A stretch of DNA of 64,000 nt from Macrophomina tecta (lineage: Eukaryota; Ascomycota; Dothideomycetes; Botryosphaeriales; Botryosphaeriaceae). The position numbers and the translations under genes are program-made. Below, piece after piece: positions 22,030 to 34,558 of the stretch. Position 1 is the stretch's first letter; the number at the start of each line of letters is the position of its first letter. The DNA lies in assembly GCA_024180945.1 (NCBI GenBank), contig JAKSGN010000013.1, positions 1 through 64,000 on the forward strand, written 5' to 3'. The notes under the pieces were generated by a model. The model searched no databases. It saw only the letters and a program-made list of their open reading frames with translations, and was not told the origin of the DNA.

Positions 22030-22765
22030 TATTATAAACCTTATAAATAATAGTTTTATATAGGTAAATATTCTCTAGAAAATAAAAACCCTTATAGAAG
22101 AAAATTCTATAGAAAATTATTAACTACTAAAGAATAGTACTTAAGAAGCTTAGTTAAAAAATAAATAATACTACTAGATTTTATAGAGAAATAATTTCTT
22201 TAAGAAAATAAAGCCTATATAAAAAGAACTAGGTGAAGTTATAAAAGATTATAGTCTATAGAAATAATACTTCTTTAGTAAGAGTTATAGATAGAATCTA
22301 GAAAACTAATAAAAGAGTATATTATATAATAGTAAATAAGATAAATATCGCTATTATTTATAAAAAAAGATAGAAATTAGATTCTAAAAAATAAATTTTA
22401 GTACTTAGGTTATATAAAAAACTTACTTCTAGATCTTAATAGATTCTAGACCTACTCGCTAGATTATTACTAATCCTAGTACTACTAGATCTTATAAAAT
22501 CTAAATACTATACTAGATTATTATAACTTTTTTATAGTATATAAATATACTTATTAGATAGTATTTTAATCTTTATAGTTAATTTTAAATTCTAATATAA
22601 CTCTATTAGAGGTAATAAGCCTAATATATACTATATATTAATATATTATATAATTACTACTACTATTTTAATTCTTTATCTTTTTTTTATTCTTTAAGGT
22701 AAACCCTTTAGCTATTTAACTCTATTAGGCGATTCTAAAGCCTAGTAAAAAAGACTACTATTATA
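22030..22765 (+). mobile_element. RIP-damaged 3' LTR (family 1)
   Basis: 736 bp from TATTATAAACC to CTATTATA, matching the reference LTR 7971-8742 base by base with C-to-T and G-to-A changes. The polypurine AAGAGGGGAAATAG directly before it marks it as the 3' LTR of 13453-22765. Confidence 0.82.
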
Positions 22766-24257
22766 TTAGCTACTTAGAAGATATATAATAACTATATAAC
22801 CTACTAATAAGCTTAATTTTAAAAAACTTAGTTCTTTTAAGATTAAAAATAAGATTTTAAGCTATATATATAAACTAAAACTCTTTAGTAGTATATATAT
22901 TTATTTAGTATTCTATATATTTTTATTAGAATCTATAGTCTAAAATCTTCTTTTAGAATAAGTTTAGCCTCTATTCTTACTAGTTATAGTTAATAGTACT
23001 ACTAAATACTATATAAAGAAAATTCTTAATATTAAAAAAATAAAAAACTAACTTAAGTATCTTATTAAGTAGAAAGAATATTTAAAACCTATCTAGAAAT
23101 TTCTAGATATAGTAAAAGAGCTTAAGACCTATAACTATTTTTACTAATAATATCTAAATAAGCTATAAGCTAAATAGCTTATAAAAACTTACTTAAAAAG
23201 AGAGATCTACTATTATATTAGCTAGTACTAAAAAAAAAATAATATTAATATAAAAAAAACCTCTACTTCTACTATAAAAAATATAGATATATTAGTAAAA
23301 ACTATCTAGATAATTAGACTAGTAACTAATAGACTAATAATAAAAAAACTATTTTAGCTACTAAGAAATAATCTAAAACTTCTAATTATAATATTCTCTA
23401 TTAGTCTATCTATAGTATTAAAGCCTATCTAGCTTACTAAAAAGCTAAAAATATTAGTAAATACTATCTAAAAAACTAGAAACATCTACTAAACTAGAAC
23501 TATAGTAGATAAGCCTCTTATTCTATAGAATTATAGTAGTATTAACTAGAAATACTATAGAATAAATATTAGAAAATAAAGTAGACTCTATTAAATATAA
23601 AAATTACTAGGTTATTATTATAAAAATTAATAGATACTAAGTGTTTATTTTTATTAACTTAGTATTATAAGAAAATTATATCTTAAACTAATATAAAGTA
23701 CTAAGGCTTAAATAGAGAATTACTAAGCTATATTATAAATAATAAAGCCTAGTAAGTAGTCGAAAGAAGATAATTCTCTAAAAAAGAAGTAGATAGAAGA
23801 TTATTATAGTATAGCCTCTATAAAATAAAAAATAGATAGAATAAAAAAATAAAGTAGGGCGTAGATACGCACCGTAGAAAGATCTATAGAGAAAGTTATA
23901 TAGATTATATAACGCTAAGTATTAATATATATACTCTTACCTAGGTAAATATAGATTAAATAGATTAAATCTCTTTAATCTCTATAATCTATCTTCTATA
24001 GAAATAGATTAATAGAATTAATACTAGATTATAGATCTTTTTTATATATATATAAACTATACTTCTTAGATAGCTTTAACCTTTATAGTTAACTTTAATA
24101 ATAATTTAGTATATTATTAGTAATATAGTCTTTATACGTAGTACTTAATCTTATTACGTATTTAATTTACTTTTATCCTCTTTTTATACCTACTTAAGAA
24201 AATTCTTTGATAGGTTTTTTCTCTCTTTAGTATTTAGATTCTTAGAGGTAGAGGCCC
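22766..24257 (+). mobile_element. Mixed RIP-damaged retroelement fragments, including a chromodomain
   Basis: About 22800-23000 reads as the C-terminal integrase module (a KLxFKKLxxFKI-like start and a VFYxxLLE-like end). About 23020-23170 reads as a chromodomain (LKYLIKWKEYL-like). From about 23217 it switches to sequence matching the gag-protease region at 27926-27968 and 29826-30240, so two elements or two parts of one are joined here. From about 23690 it matches 50000-50110 in reverse. 23845-24240 carries an LTR-like stretch related to family 1. Every frame is broken. Confidence 0.6.
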
Positions 24258-24757
24258 GCTCATTATAAAGATTTAATAAAAAAAATAAAAGAAAAGATAA
24301 AGATATAGAATAAAACTTTTATTAGCTTATATTTTATTTATAAGTATTATAGGTCTTAAAGAGTAAAACTATAATACTATCTAGAGTTCTTTATATATAG
24401 ATATTTCTTATATAATTAAATTCTTCTAGATATACTATATTAGAAATCTAATAAGAATAATATATAAGAAATAAGATTCTAGTTCTAATTTTTATTTATT
24501 TTATATAATTTTATATTACAATAACTAGAAATAATTAAACTTTTATAATATATAAAAGAAATCTTAGTAGGAGCTATATCTATTTAGTTATTAGTTAGTA
24601 AAGTATAGTAGTAAATTTTACTACTATAGTTTACTACTATAGTTTACTATTACTATAACTCTTAGGTATATTTATTATATATCTTAGATAGTATTCTAAT
24701 ATATAAGATAATATATTAATAAACTACGCTTATATAAGCTTACTTATTAATATTTAA
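24258..24757 (-). repeat. AT-rich repeat, inverted copy of 49475-49990
   Basis: About 500 bp that recurs in opposite orientation at 49475-49990, for example TATATAAGCTTACTTATTAA here and its complement at about 49510. Both are RIP-damaged, this copy more. No protein match is recognised. It may be the LTR or non-coding end of a further retroelement family. Confidence 0.6.
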
Positions 24758-25456
24758 TAATCTAGTAGAATTAAATAGTAATAAAATTTATCTTAAAAAA
24801 TAAGAGAAGAGTAAAAAATTAAAATAATAAATAGTAGTTATATAATAAATTAGTATATAATATACGTTAGGCTTATTATCTTTAATAAGTTTATATTAGA
24901 ATCTTAAGTTAATTATAAAAATTAAAGTACTATCTAATAAGTATACTTATATACTATAGAAAGATTATAATAATCTAGATTAATTTAACTAGATTAAGGT
25001 AGCTAAATTAATAGTATTAGATTAAATATCTTAGATTACTATAATCTAAGTAGGTTCTATATAACTTAGATACTAAGGCTTATTTTTTTAAAATCTAACT
25101 TCTACTCTAATAAGTAAATAATATATTTACTATTCTCTAATTTATTTTCTATATTTAAAGTTAGTTTTCTAGATTTATACTTTTTTTATAGATATTCTTT
25201 TTTTATAAAAACTTAGTTTTACTATTTTTTTTAGATAATTATAATACTATATAAGTATTATTTCTATATAGACTTTTATTACTATTTAGTCTAGGACTAT
25301 ATATACTATCTTTTCTTAAGGCTAGTTTTTTTATATAAGTATTTTAGCTATATAGCTTTACTATTTATAAAAATTCTTAGCTTCTATAGTATCTTTTTCT
25401 ATATAGGCTTTCTATTTATAGAATTATAAAGCCCTTATTATCTAGGGTTTATAATA
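24758..25456 (-). mobile_element. RIP-damaged LTR (family 1), minus strand, 3'-truncated
   Basis: Reverse complement of the family 1 LTR. The minus-strand start is at 25456 (TATTATAAACCC), and the end at about 24758 lacks the last few dozen bases. It is heavily mutated. No attached interior can be assigned on either side with confidence, so it may be a truncated solo LTR. Confidence 0.75.
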
Positions 25457-26082
25457 AATAAGTTATATTATTAGTAAAGAGAGTAATCTACTAATTCTAA
25501 TATAAACTTAGTTTATTAAGTAAACTATTAATATCTAGATAAATAAGTTTATATAGTTTTATAATATATTATTAAAATTATTTTAATATAATTCTCTAAG
25601 ACTTAGACTTTAGATATATATTATAAACTAGTATTATTATTATAAAGCTATTTTTTAGTTAGATTATATTATTTAAGACTATAGTTTAGATAGTAGTATA
25701 ACTAATATAGCTAAAATATCTATACTAACTAAATATTATATTAATTAGTATTTAAGTTATTTTTATAAATAATATATAAGAGTTCTTTTTAGAACTAAAA
25801 TATTAATTTTTAACTTACTAAAATACTTAATAATAATTTTTCTCTTAGTTATATAGTATAGTATATTATTTTTATTATTAAAGTAGTAATTTTTTATCTT
25901 AAGTTTATTAGTACTTAAAAGGTTAAATAATAAATTAAATATATATAATATTTCTAAGATTATAAGCTTATTAGTTATATTATAAATAATATAGTAAAGT
26001 AAAACTTTACGAATACTAATTATACTTATATTACTTAAACTAGAAATAATTTTTAGTTAATTAAGCTTTTAGTACTTAATTA
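25457..26082. other. AT-rich stretch without recognisable content
   Basis: Extremely TA-rich, with no open frame of note and no match to the repeat families elsewhere in the window that I could see. Probably old RIP-damaged sequence; it ends with the TTTAT target duplication of the next element. Confidence 0.5.
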
Positions 26083-26131
26083 TTTATTATTATAAATTCT
26101 ACAGGTAATAGTTCTATATGAATAAATATTT

Positions 26132-26515
26132 TATTATAATACTAGCTAGAGAGAATGAAGAAAGAATAGCCTTACTCTTTAGAAAATACTCTAATTTCTC
26201 GAAGTAGGAAATTCTTAGTTTAGATTATATTCTAAAGGGTAAAAGATAGATCTATTACCTAGTATACTAACTATAGATTACTTAATTTACTAAATTATAG
26301 TAAGCTAGCTAATAATCTACTATAATCTAACTAAATACTCTATATATATAGGCTATATTTATTTATAGTAGATAGAACCCTTATAGTTAACTTATTAATT
26401 AATTCTTACTCTAATATTACGTATAACTCTTTTCTACCTACCGCTATAGCCCCCCGAAAGCCTACGCTATTTAATAATATACCCGATCTCTCCTAGAAAG
26501 AGTAATAGCGTAATA
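26132..26515 (+). mobile_element. 5' LTR of the family 2 chromovirus
   Basis: 384 bp from TATTATAATACTAG to AGCGTAATA. It is followed by the leader starting CTTTAACTACTACC, which resembles the leader start of family 1 (CTTTAACTACTATT at 59712), so both may use a similar primer-binding site. Confidence 0.82.
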
Positions 26516-27149
26516 CTTTAACTACTACCCTATAGATACCAGAGGTAATTACCTAGTAAAGAATACTAACTATAAATAATAAGAATTTTTTATTCTAGTA
26601 TAACTTCTAAGAAGAAGATGTGCCTATAACTAAAAAATAACCCCTACTCTAATCCTAACTATAAGACTTTATATAGGCTCTATACGGGCTTATTTAGAAT
26701 CTTTAAGCTACTATATAGTGCCTCGAACTTAGCTAATAAAAGTAATTTAAATAAATAGCTCGCCTAATCTAAAATCTAACTTCTATGACTACCTATCTAA
26801 TATAGACCCCGATAACTAACTAGAAAGTTATATAAGAACCCGCCTTAAACCCTAAATCTATAGACCTAGTTATACCTCTAGCCTTTAAACTAAAAATTAA
26901 GGCCCCGGATATATTTAATAAGGCTAGAGGGCAACTAGATAAATTTCTATAATAAATTTAAATATACTTTTATATATATTAAACCTTCTTTTAAGATAAT
27001 ATCTAGAAGGTACTATTTACTAGCTTCTATCTAAGAAATAATACTACTAGATAGTTTAAACTATACTAGATTAACTAGAATAGCGCTAAGCTATATAAAG
27101 AAACTAAAGAAATTATTAATAGTTTTAAAAAGTTTATTAAGGTACTACG

Positions 27150-27532
27150 TATTACGCCGTTACTCTTTCTAGGGGAGATCGGGCGTATTATCGAATAGTA
27201 TAGGCTTTCGGGAAGCCGTAGTAGTAGGTAGAAAAAATCGCACATAATATTAGAATAAGAATTAATTAATAAGTTAACTATAAGGGTTCTATCTACTATA
27301 AATAAGTATAGCCTATATATATAGAATATTTAGTTAGATTATAGTAGATTACTAGCTAGCTTACTATAATCTAGTAAGTCGAGTAATCTATAGTTAGTAC
27401 GCTAGGTAATAGATCTACCTTCTATTCTTTAAAGCGTAATCTAGACTAAAGACTTCCCGCTTTAAGAAATTAGAATTTTTTTTAAAGAGTAGAACTATTC
27501 TTTCTTTATTCTCTCTAGCTAGTATTATAATA
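27150..27532 (-). mobile_element. Solo LTR of family 2, minus strand, inside gag
   Basis: 383 bp, reverse complement of the 384-bp LTR, starting TATTACGCCG and ending ATTATAATA. The flanks are CTACG (27145-27149) and CTATA (27533-27537), which are equal after allowing two RIP-type changes. The related gag at 58290-58350 (minus) is uninterrupted here, confirming an insertion. Confidence 0.8.
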
Positions 27533-27969
27533 CTATATACTACGTTTAATAATAAGAATTACTACTAAGATACTATCTATTAAATCTACCGCCTAAAATA
27601 AACTAAATTAGCTACTAACTATACTATCTAGTTTTAACTATATACTCTATGCCTTAAATAGGATAATAAGGTCTTATATATACTCTACTATAAAAGACTT
27701 AAGAACTATATTAAAAATAAATTTACCTATACTAAGCTATCTACTACGTACTAGAAAATAGTATATACTATAATCTAAATTAACTTATATATATATAATC
27801 GCTTCTAGAAGAAGAGAAAATTCTCTAGAAATGCTACTAATATTATTTAATCCCGTAATAGTCTACTACTAGGAGACTCTATAGACCTAGATACTAACTA
27901 ATAAAAGACTCCCCGGCTAGCGCTAAAAGAAAAATAATGCTAATATAAAAAAAGTCTTTACTTCTACTA

Positions 27970-29825
27970 ACGTGGTTGATAACCGAGCTGCGCATACAAC
28001 CGAGCTGCGCACCCTACCAATGCCGCGCGACTTTGCAGGCTAATATCTCAACACTACAACAAGCTATTGCAATGCAACAAGTTTATTTAGAATTTTTAAA
28101 TTCATTAGTATCTAGCTTGCAGGTACGCAAATTGTGTCCTAGCATACCGCAGCGCCCGCAGCGCCTTTGTTGTGTCGCATCCCCACCCGTGCGCGCCCTC
28201 TTCGAAGACTCCCCACCCTCATCCCGCCCACCTACGTTGCTAGGAGCCATCAATTCAGCTGCCTCCTCTGCCGTCAACGACCCTCTAGTCTGGATATACT
28301 TCCTCTTGCCTGATTTCCGCTTGGTTAGAGTCTTATTGGCCTCCCGCAAGTCTGTGATTTCGGCGCGCAACAACACCAGTTCGTGTGCCATCGCTATAGT
28401 GCCTTTTGTTAGCTGAACCACAGCTTCTTTCAAGGAACTTGGCGAAGAACCTGCAGGAGGCGGAATCTTATTAAGGACAAAGGCTGATTGGAAGTCTACT
28501 TCGTGAAGAGTGCGCGGTGTTTTGGGCTCCCAAGGGGTGGTCTCTAGGGCAGGTGGCGTTGGCGTACGAAGCTTCACATCAAGCTTGGATAGCACCGCGT
28601 CTGGGTCTAGTGGGACTAGCCCAGCGCCTCTAAAGCTTGCAAGGATGTTCTCCTTCTTAAAAACCCGGTCGTGAGCTGCCCTGAAGGCTGGGAGGAACTC
28701 GGTCTTAGAGATATGGGTGACGTGCCTGCGCGCCAAGGCCGAGATCTCATCACCGTACGCGCGCTTCAACGGCGAATAGCAACCCACATCAAGTGGCTGC
28801 AATAGGTGCGACGCGTGTGGGGGCATACAGAGAGCGATAATCCTGTTCTCCCTACAGAGATCCTGGAAATCCTGCGAGTTGTGGCTCTCGTGACCGTCGA
28901 TTATGAGCAGCCGGTGCGTGCCCACGGTACGCGACTTTGTATGCGCGTTAAAATGCTTTAACCACTCGACTCCGAGCTCGTTGGTCGTCCAGCCGTTCTC
29001 GGTGACTCCAATAGGCCAATCCTCGGGCACGAGGCCGTCCTGGTACCAGGTGGAGATGTGCTTCTTGCCTGCGAAGATGATGAAGGGGGGAATCACAGAG
29101 CCGTCGGCACAGATACACTCAATCGCGGTGGTCCACTCGCGATCGCCTGGCTGCACTAATTTCGCTTTGCCGCAGCGTTCTTCTGAGCCTGTAACCACGT
29201 ACCGCGTCGAGATTACACCCATCATAAAGCCAGTCTCGTCAAAGTTGTAGCTGTCTTCATCAAGGATGCCATACTTCGCCTTTATATTGCGCACCAGCTC
29301 GAACCACCTGCCAATCACCTCTGGATCTTCGTTCAAGGCTCGCTGGCGATCATAGGAACGTGTCATCCGAACCCTGAGCGCAGGCGATCGCTTAATGAGG
29401 TTATCCACCCAGCGCTTGCCTGTTGGCTTGCCACCCCGCTCTGCTAGCAACCTATCGGCCATTGCTCGCACAGCAAGCTTCGTAGGCGGAAACCCTCTTA
29501 AATCCTGGTCCAATATACGCTCAACTATCACTAGCTCCTCTTCCTTGCTGAGCTTTCGCCCGTTGGCCTCGCAATCGCGTCGGGGGGTCGCTCCACCGCG
29601 TCGGCTGCGGAGCGTACTTGGGGGAACGGCGTAGAGGGCCGCAGCGCGTCGCTCGCTTAAAGACGCGTTTCGTTTACGAGATTGTATAGCTAGCTTAATT
29701 CTCGCTTCGTTAGAAGATGTCAGTGTGTGGTGTTGTGGATGCATCGCGTTTGAAGGTAGGTAGGATGGATTTTGGTGGTGGGGTGCGCAGCTCGGTTGTA
29801 TGCGCAGCTCGGTTATCAACCACGT
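27970..29825 (-). mobile_element. Intact Fot1/pogo-like DNA transposon, family B, copy 1
   Basis: 1,856 bp between TA duplications (27968-27969 and 29826-29827). The termini start ACGTGGTTGAT and hold two direct 17-bp repeats, AACCGAGCTGCGCATAC then AACCGAGCTGCGCACCC. GC-normal, within RIP-damaged gag. It appears identical, in opposite orientation, to 32703-34558. Confidence 0.95.
28083..29744 (-). CDS. Fot1/pogo-family DDE transposase, family B, copy 1
   Basis: 553 residues from ATG 29742-29744; the frame is open further upstream, but only with a TTG in the terminal repeat, so this ATG is preferred. An N-terminal helix-turn-helix region (residues about 10-125, with RKLSKEEELV and GFPPTKL) is followed by the DDE core: D169 in YNFDETGF, D283 in LLIIDGHESH, D319 in LLQPLDVG. 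The tail has a Lys-rich segment and a CCHC zinc knuckle (RCGRCGMLGHNLRTC). It acts on its own element at TA targets. The frame is intact and the same as in copy 2. Confidence 0.95.
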   Translation of the reverse strand: MHPQHHTLTSSNEARIKLAIQSRKRNASLSERRAAALYAVPPSTLRSRRGGATPRRDCEANGRKLSKEEELVIVERILDQDLRGFPPTKLAVRAMADRLLAERGGKPTGKRWVDNLIKRSPALRVRMTRSYDRQRALNEDPEVIGRWFELVRNIKAKYGILDEDSYNFDETGFMMGVISTRYVVTGSEERCGKAKLVQPGDREWTTAIECICADGSVIPPFIIFAGKKHISTWYQDGLVPEDWPIGVTENGWTTNELGVEWLKHFNAHTKSRTVGTHRLLIIDGHESHNSQDFQDLCRENRIIALCMPPHASHLLQPLDVGCYSPLKRAYGDEISALARRHVTHISKTEFLPAFRAAHDRVFKKENILASFRGAGLVPLDPDAVLSKLDVKLRTPTPPALETTPWEPKTPRTLHEVDFQSAFVLNKIPPPAGSSPSSLKEAVVQLTKGTIAMAHELVLLRAEITDLREANKTLTKRKSGKRKYIQTRGSLTAEEAAELMAPSNVGGRDEGGESSKRARTGGDATQQRRCGRCGMLGHNLRTCKLDTNEFKNSK

Positions 29826-32702
29826 TATAGAAAGTATAAATATATTAATGAAACTATCTAGATAAGTAGATTAGTAACTAGTAAACTAATAATAAAAGAA
29901 CTACCTTAGCTACTAAAAAATAATCTAAAACTTTTAATTATAATACTCTCTACTAGTCTATTTATAGTATTGAAGCCTATCTAACTTACTAAGAAGCTAA
30001 GAATATTAGTAAGTACTATCTAAAAAACTAGAAATGCCTACTAAACTAGGGCTATAGTAGACGAGTCCCCTACTCTATAGAACTATAGTAGTATTAACCG
30101 AAACTACTATAAAATACCTACTAGAGAATAAAGGGGACTCTATAGAATATAGAAACTACTAGATTATTATAATAAAGATTAATGAATACTAAGTACTTAC
30201 TCTTATTAACTTAGTATTATAAGAAAACTATATCTTAAACTAATTTATAGAAAAAGCTAATCTAAAGCCCTAAGAAAAAAACTAATCCTATTAGCTAAAA
30301 ATAGTTAATAGATTACCTAGCTTCTTTAAAAATAGAAAGATAATTATTAAAGCTCTAAAACTAATTCTTAAATATAAAAACTATAGAGAATATATTTATC
30401 TAGATATTACTAAGATTTCTAAGTATAATATTATTCTTAGCATTTCTTAGTAAAAGAAATAGAAAGTATAATATAACTAGAATAATAAAGAAATTATTCT
30501 TAAGTCTAGAAAATAAAATTAAAAAGAATTAGAATAGAAACTACATACTATAGCTAAATTTATTATCTATGTAAGTCTAATCTCGAAAGCTATGCTAGAA
30601 AGAATATAAAAAAAGAAGTAAGTAATTAGAATAATATAATACTATTCTATTACTATAAATAAAAAATAAACCCGATAGATTAGCGTTATTAGGCGAGAAA
30701 AACTAGACTACCTAATATCTATAAAAAAAATAACTCTATTAGAATATATAAATAGTATCTTAATAGTATTTCTAAGAAATACTACCAGTTTAAGGAGATT
30801 TTTAGAGAAAAAATTAAAGACGTGCTACTAAAATACTAACTATAGAACTATAAGATTAATCTAAAACTAAATACTAAACCTTAATTTAGGCTATTATATC
30901 TAATATTAGAAAAAGAATTATAAGCGATAAAAGAATACTTAAATCTATTATTAAAAAAAGAATATATCTAATTCTCTTAATCTTTAGTAGAATTATCCAT
31001 TCTCTTTATACTAAAACTAGGAGGTAAGTTATATCTCTATATAAATTATAGATTTTTAAATAATATTACTATTAAGAACTACTACTCTCTATTCTATATT
31101 AATAAACTAAGAAATTACCTTTTAGAAGTATAGTTCTTTACTAAACTAGACCTATAGAATAGATACTACCTTATCTAAATTAAAGAAGAATATAAATAGA
31201 AAACTATATTCTAAATCTAATATAATCTATATAAATATTTAGTAATACTCTTTAGACTTACTAATATCTCTACTATATTCTAAGCCCTTACTAACTACGT
31301 TCTATAGAAATATCTAGATAGATTCTATATAGCTTATCTTAATAATATTCTAATTTACTCGGAAACCCTAGAAGAATATAAGAAATATATATTTAAGATT
31401 CTCTAGAAACTACTTAAATATAGCCTCTTAGTTAAACCAGAAAAATATACCTTCTATATCTAAAAGATTAAATTCCTAGGCTTTATTATCGAACTAGAAA
31501 AAGTAGTTATAAATCTAAAAAAGATAGAAGATATTCTAAAATAGCCTAAGCTAAGAAATATTAAAAAAATATAAGTTTTTCTAGGGTTTACTAACTTCTA
31601 CTAGTAGTTTATCGAATAATATTTCTATATAGCTAAACCGCTAATCTAATCTACTTAAAAAAATACCTTATTCGCCTAGAAAGAACTATAATAGAAAGTA
31701 TTTAACTAACTTAAAAGAGTCTTTATAGAAGCTTCTATATTAATTATATTTAATTTTAATAAGCCCCTCTATCTCGAAACTAATATATTTAACTACGCTA
31801 TTAGCGCTACTCTTAGCTAGCTAAATAATAAGGGAAGATTATACTCTATTACATACTACTCTTATAAAATATTACCTATAGAACTTAACTATAAGATATA
31901 TAATAAGAAACTACTCGCGATTATTATAGTATTTAAGAAATAGCGATATTACCTTAATAAAGCTAACTACGAAATTACGATATATTTAAATTATAAAAAC
32001 CTAGAATACTTTATAACTACTAAGATATTAAATAGAAAATAAGTATAATAGATAAAATAACTTACTTTCTTTTACTTTAAGATTTACTACTATAAAGAAA
32101 ACAAAAATAGTAAAATAAACATACTTAGTCGTAGAGCTAATTACGTAGAAGAAAAGCTAGAATTATCGCTAATAGTACTTAGATAAAATAATAATAGTAT
32201 ATTAGACTCTAACCGCTCCTAAATATTAAAGAACTTAACGTACTATAGAAAGAATAAATACTAGTACTAATTATAAAACTAAAAAGCCCTATTAATAATA
32301 ATAAGCCCCTAAGAGCCCTAATACCTAAATAGAAACCTAAAGATAATAAGAAACTATAAGATAAAAAACCTATGCCTATATTAGAAGAAACTATAAAAGA
32401 AGTAGTAAATAAAGAAGAAAATAATACCGCTATTTAAAAATAAATTATTTAAAGAAAATATAATAATAACCCGCTATTCTAGAAACTACTATAAAATAGA
32501 TATCCCTAAATATAATAACCCTAACCTAATCTAAGATTATAGAGGTAATATACTATTTTATAGAAAAATCTATATACTAATACCTCTACGTAAACGACTA
32601 ACTAAGAAATACTACGAATCTATAGTTTATAGATACCCGGGAATAATAAAAACCTTAGAACGACTTATAAGATACTTCTATTTTTTCTAAATAAGAAAAA
32701 TA

Positions 32703-34558
32703 ACGTGGTTGATAACCGAGCTGCGCATACAACCGAGCTGCGCACCCCACCACCAAAATCCATCCTACCTACCTTCAAACGCGATGCATCCACAACACCA
32801 CACACTGACATCTTCTAACGAAGCGAGAATTAAGCTAGCTATACAATCTCGTAAACGAAACGCGTCTTTAAGCGAGCGACGCGCTGCGGCCCTCTACGCC
32901 GTTCCCCCAAGTACGCTCCGCAGCCGACGCGGTGGAGCGACCCCCCGACGCGATTGCGAGGCCAACGGGCGAAAGCTCAGCAAGGAAGAGGAGCTAGTGA
33001 TAGTTGAGCGTATATTGGACCAGGATTTAAGAGGGTTTCCGCCTACGAAGCTTGCTGTGCGAGCAATGGCCGATAGGTTGCTAGCAGAGCGGGGTGGCAA
33101 GCCAACAGGCAAGCGCTGGGTGGATAACCTCATTAAGCGATCGCCTGCGCTCAGGGTTCGGATGACACGTTCCTATGATCGCCAGCGAGCCTTGAACGAA
33201 GATCCAGAGGTGATTGGCAGGTGGTTCGAGCTGGTGCGCAATATAAAGGCGAAGTATGGCATCCTTGATGAAGACAGCTACAACTTTGACGAGACTGGCT
33301 TTATGATGGGTGTAATCTCGACGCGGTACGTGGTTACAGGCTCAGAAGAACGCTGCGGCAAAGCGAAATTAGTGCAGCCAGGCGATCGCGAGTGGACCAC
33401 CGCGATTGAGTGTATCTGTGCCGACGGCTCTGTGATTCCCCCCTTCATCATCTTCGCAGGCAAGAAGCACATCTCCACCTGGTACCAGGACGGCCTCGTG
33501 CCCGAGGATTGGCCTATTGGAGTCACCGAGAACGGCTGGACGACCAACGAGCTCGGAGTCGAGTGGTTAAAGCATTTTAACGCGCATACAAAGTCGCGTA
33601 CCGTGGGCACGCACCGGCTGCTCATAATCGACGGTCACGAGAGCCACAACTCGCAGGATTTCCAGGATCTCTGTAGGGAGAACAGGATTATCGCTCTCTG
33701 TATGCCCCCACACGCGTCGCACCTATTGCAGCCACTTGATGTGGGTTGCTATTCGCCGTTGAAGCGCGCGTACGGTGATGAGATCTCGGCCTTGGCGCGC
33801 AGGCACGTCACCCATATCTCTAAGACCGAGTTCCTCCCAGCCTTCAGGGCAGCTCACGACCGGGTTTTTAAGAAGGAGAACATCCTTGCAAGCTTTAGAG
33901 GCGCTGGGCTAGTCCCACTAGACCCAGACGCGGTGCTATCCAAGCTTGATGTGAAGCTTCGTACGCCAACGCCACCTGCCCTAGAGACCACCCCTTGGGA
34001 GCCCAAAACACCGCGCACTCTTCACGAAGTAGACTTCCAATCAGCCTTTGTCCTTAATAAGATTCCGCCTCCTGCAGGTTCTTCGCCAAGTTCCTTGAAA
34101 GAAGCTGTGGTTCAGCTAACAAAAGGCACTATAGCGATGGCACACGAACTGGTGTTGTTGCGCGCCGAAATCACAGACTTGCGGGAGGCCAATAAGACTC
34201 TAACCAAGCGGAAATCAGGCAAGAGGAAGTATATCCAGACTAGAGGGTCGTTGACGGCAGAGGAGGCAGCTGAATTGATGGCTCCTAGCAACGTAGGTGG
34301 GCGGGATGAGGGTGGGGAGTCTTCGAAGAGGGCGCGCACGGGTGGGGATGCGACACAACAAAGGCGCTGCGGGCGCTGCGGTATGCTAGGACACAATTTG
34401 CGTACCTGCAAGCTAGATACTAATGAATTTAAAAATTCTAAATAAACTTGTTGCATTGCAATAGCTTGTTGTAGTGTTGAGATATTAGCCTGCAAAGTCG
34501 CGCGGCATTGGTAGGGTGCGCAGCTCGGTTGTATGCGCAGCTCGGTTATCAACCACGT
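32703..34558 (+). mobile_element. Intact Fot1/pogo-like DNA transposon, family B, copy 2
   Basis: 1,856 bp between TA duplications (32701-32702 and 34559-34560), in the integrase region of the family 2 chromovirus. Same ends and apparently the same sequence as copy 1, in reverse orientation. The two copies form a 1,856-bp inverted repeat separated by 2,877 bp. Confidence 0.95.
32784..34445 (+). CDS. Fot1/pogo-family DDE transposase, family B, copy 2
   Basis: 553 residues from ATG 32784, identical in deduced sequence to copy 1 at 28083-29744. All three catalytic Asp residues (D169, D283, D319) and the C-terminal zinc knuckle are present, with no stops and no RIP-type damage. The identity and clean frame suggest that the two copies arose recently. 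Either could supply transposase for family B. Confidence 0.95.
   Translation: MHPQHHTLTSSNEARIKLAIQSRKRNASLSERRAAALYAVPPSTLRSRRGGATPRRDCEANGRKLSKEEELVIVERILDQDLRGFPPTKLAVRAMADRLLAERGGKPTGKRWVDNLIKRSPALRVRMTRSYDRQRALNEDPEVIGRWFELVRNIKAKYGILDEDSYNFDETGFMMGVISTRYVVTGSEERCGKAKLVQPGDREWTTAIECICADGSVIPPFIIFAGKKHISTWYQDGLVPEDWPIGVTENGWTTNELGVEWLKHFNAHTKSRTVGTHRLLIIDGHESHNSQDFQDLCRENRIIALCMPPHASHLLQPLDVGCYSPLKRAYGDEISALARRHVTHISKTEFLPAFRAAHDRVFKKENILASFRGAGLVPLDPDAVLSKLDVKLRTPTPPALETTPWEPKTPRTLHEVDFQSAFVLNKIPPPAGSSPSSLKEAVVQLTKGTIAMAHELVLLRAEITDLREANKTLTKRKSGKRKYIQTRGSLTAEEAAELMAPSNVGGRDEGGESSKRARTGGDATQQRRCGRCGMLGHNLRTCKLDTNEFKNSK

Larger units (their letters stand above)
13453..22765 (+). mobile_element. 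RIP-damaged Ty3/gypsy chromovirus (family 1), plus strand
   Basis: The order on the plus strand is that of a complete gypsy-type element: a 5' LTR fragment (13453-13525, followed by a deletion of the LTR end and leader), gag, zinc knuckle (about 16313-16385), protease (about 17420-17750), reverse transcriptase (about 18300-19000; the YLDD site at about 18757 now reads YLDN), RNase H (about 19180-19560), integrase (about 20000-20640), a C-terminal tail, polypurine tract (22016-22029) and 3' LTR. All frames are broken by TAG codons. Gag is interrupted by the intact pogo element 14403-16252. It aligns along its length with the less damaged copy at 58906-64000. Confidence 0.82.

Noticed and set aside
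24600..24665. Possible CRISPR or satellite array (repeated ACTACTATAGTTTACTACTA-like words)
   Set aside because: Only two or three copies without regular spacers; eukaryotic AT-rich context; the counterpart at about 49610 has diverged ordinary sequence.
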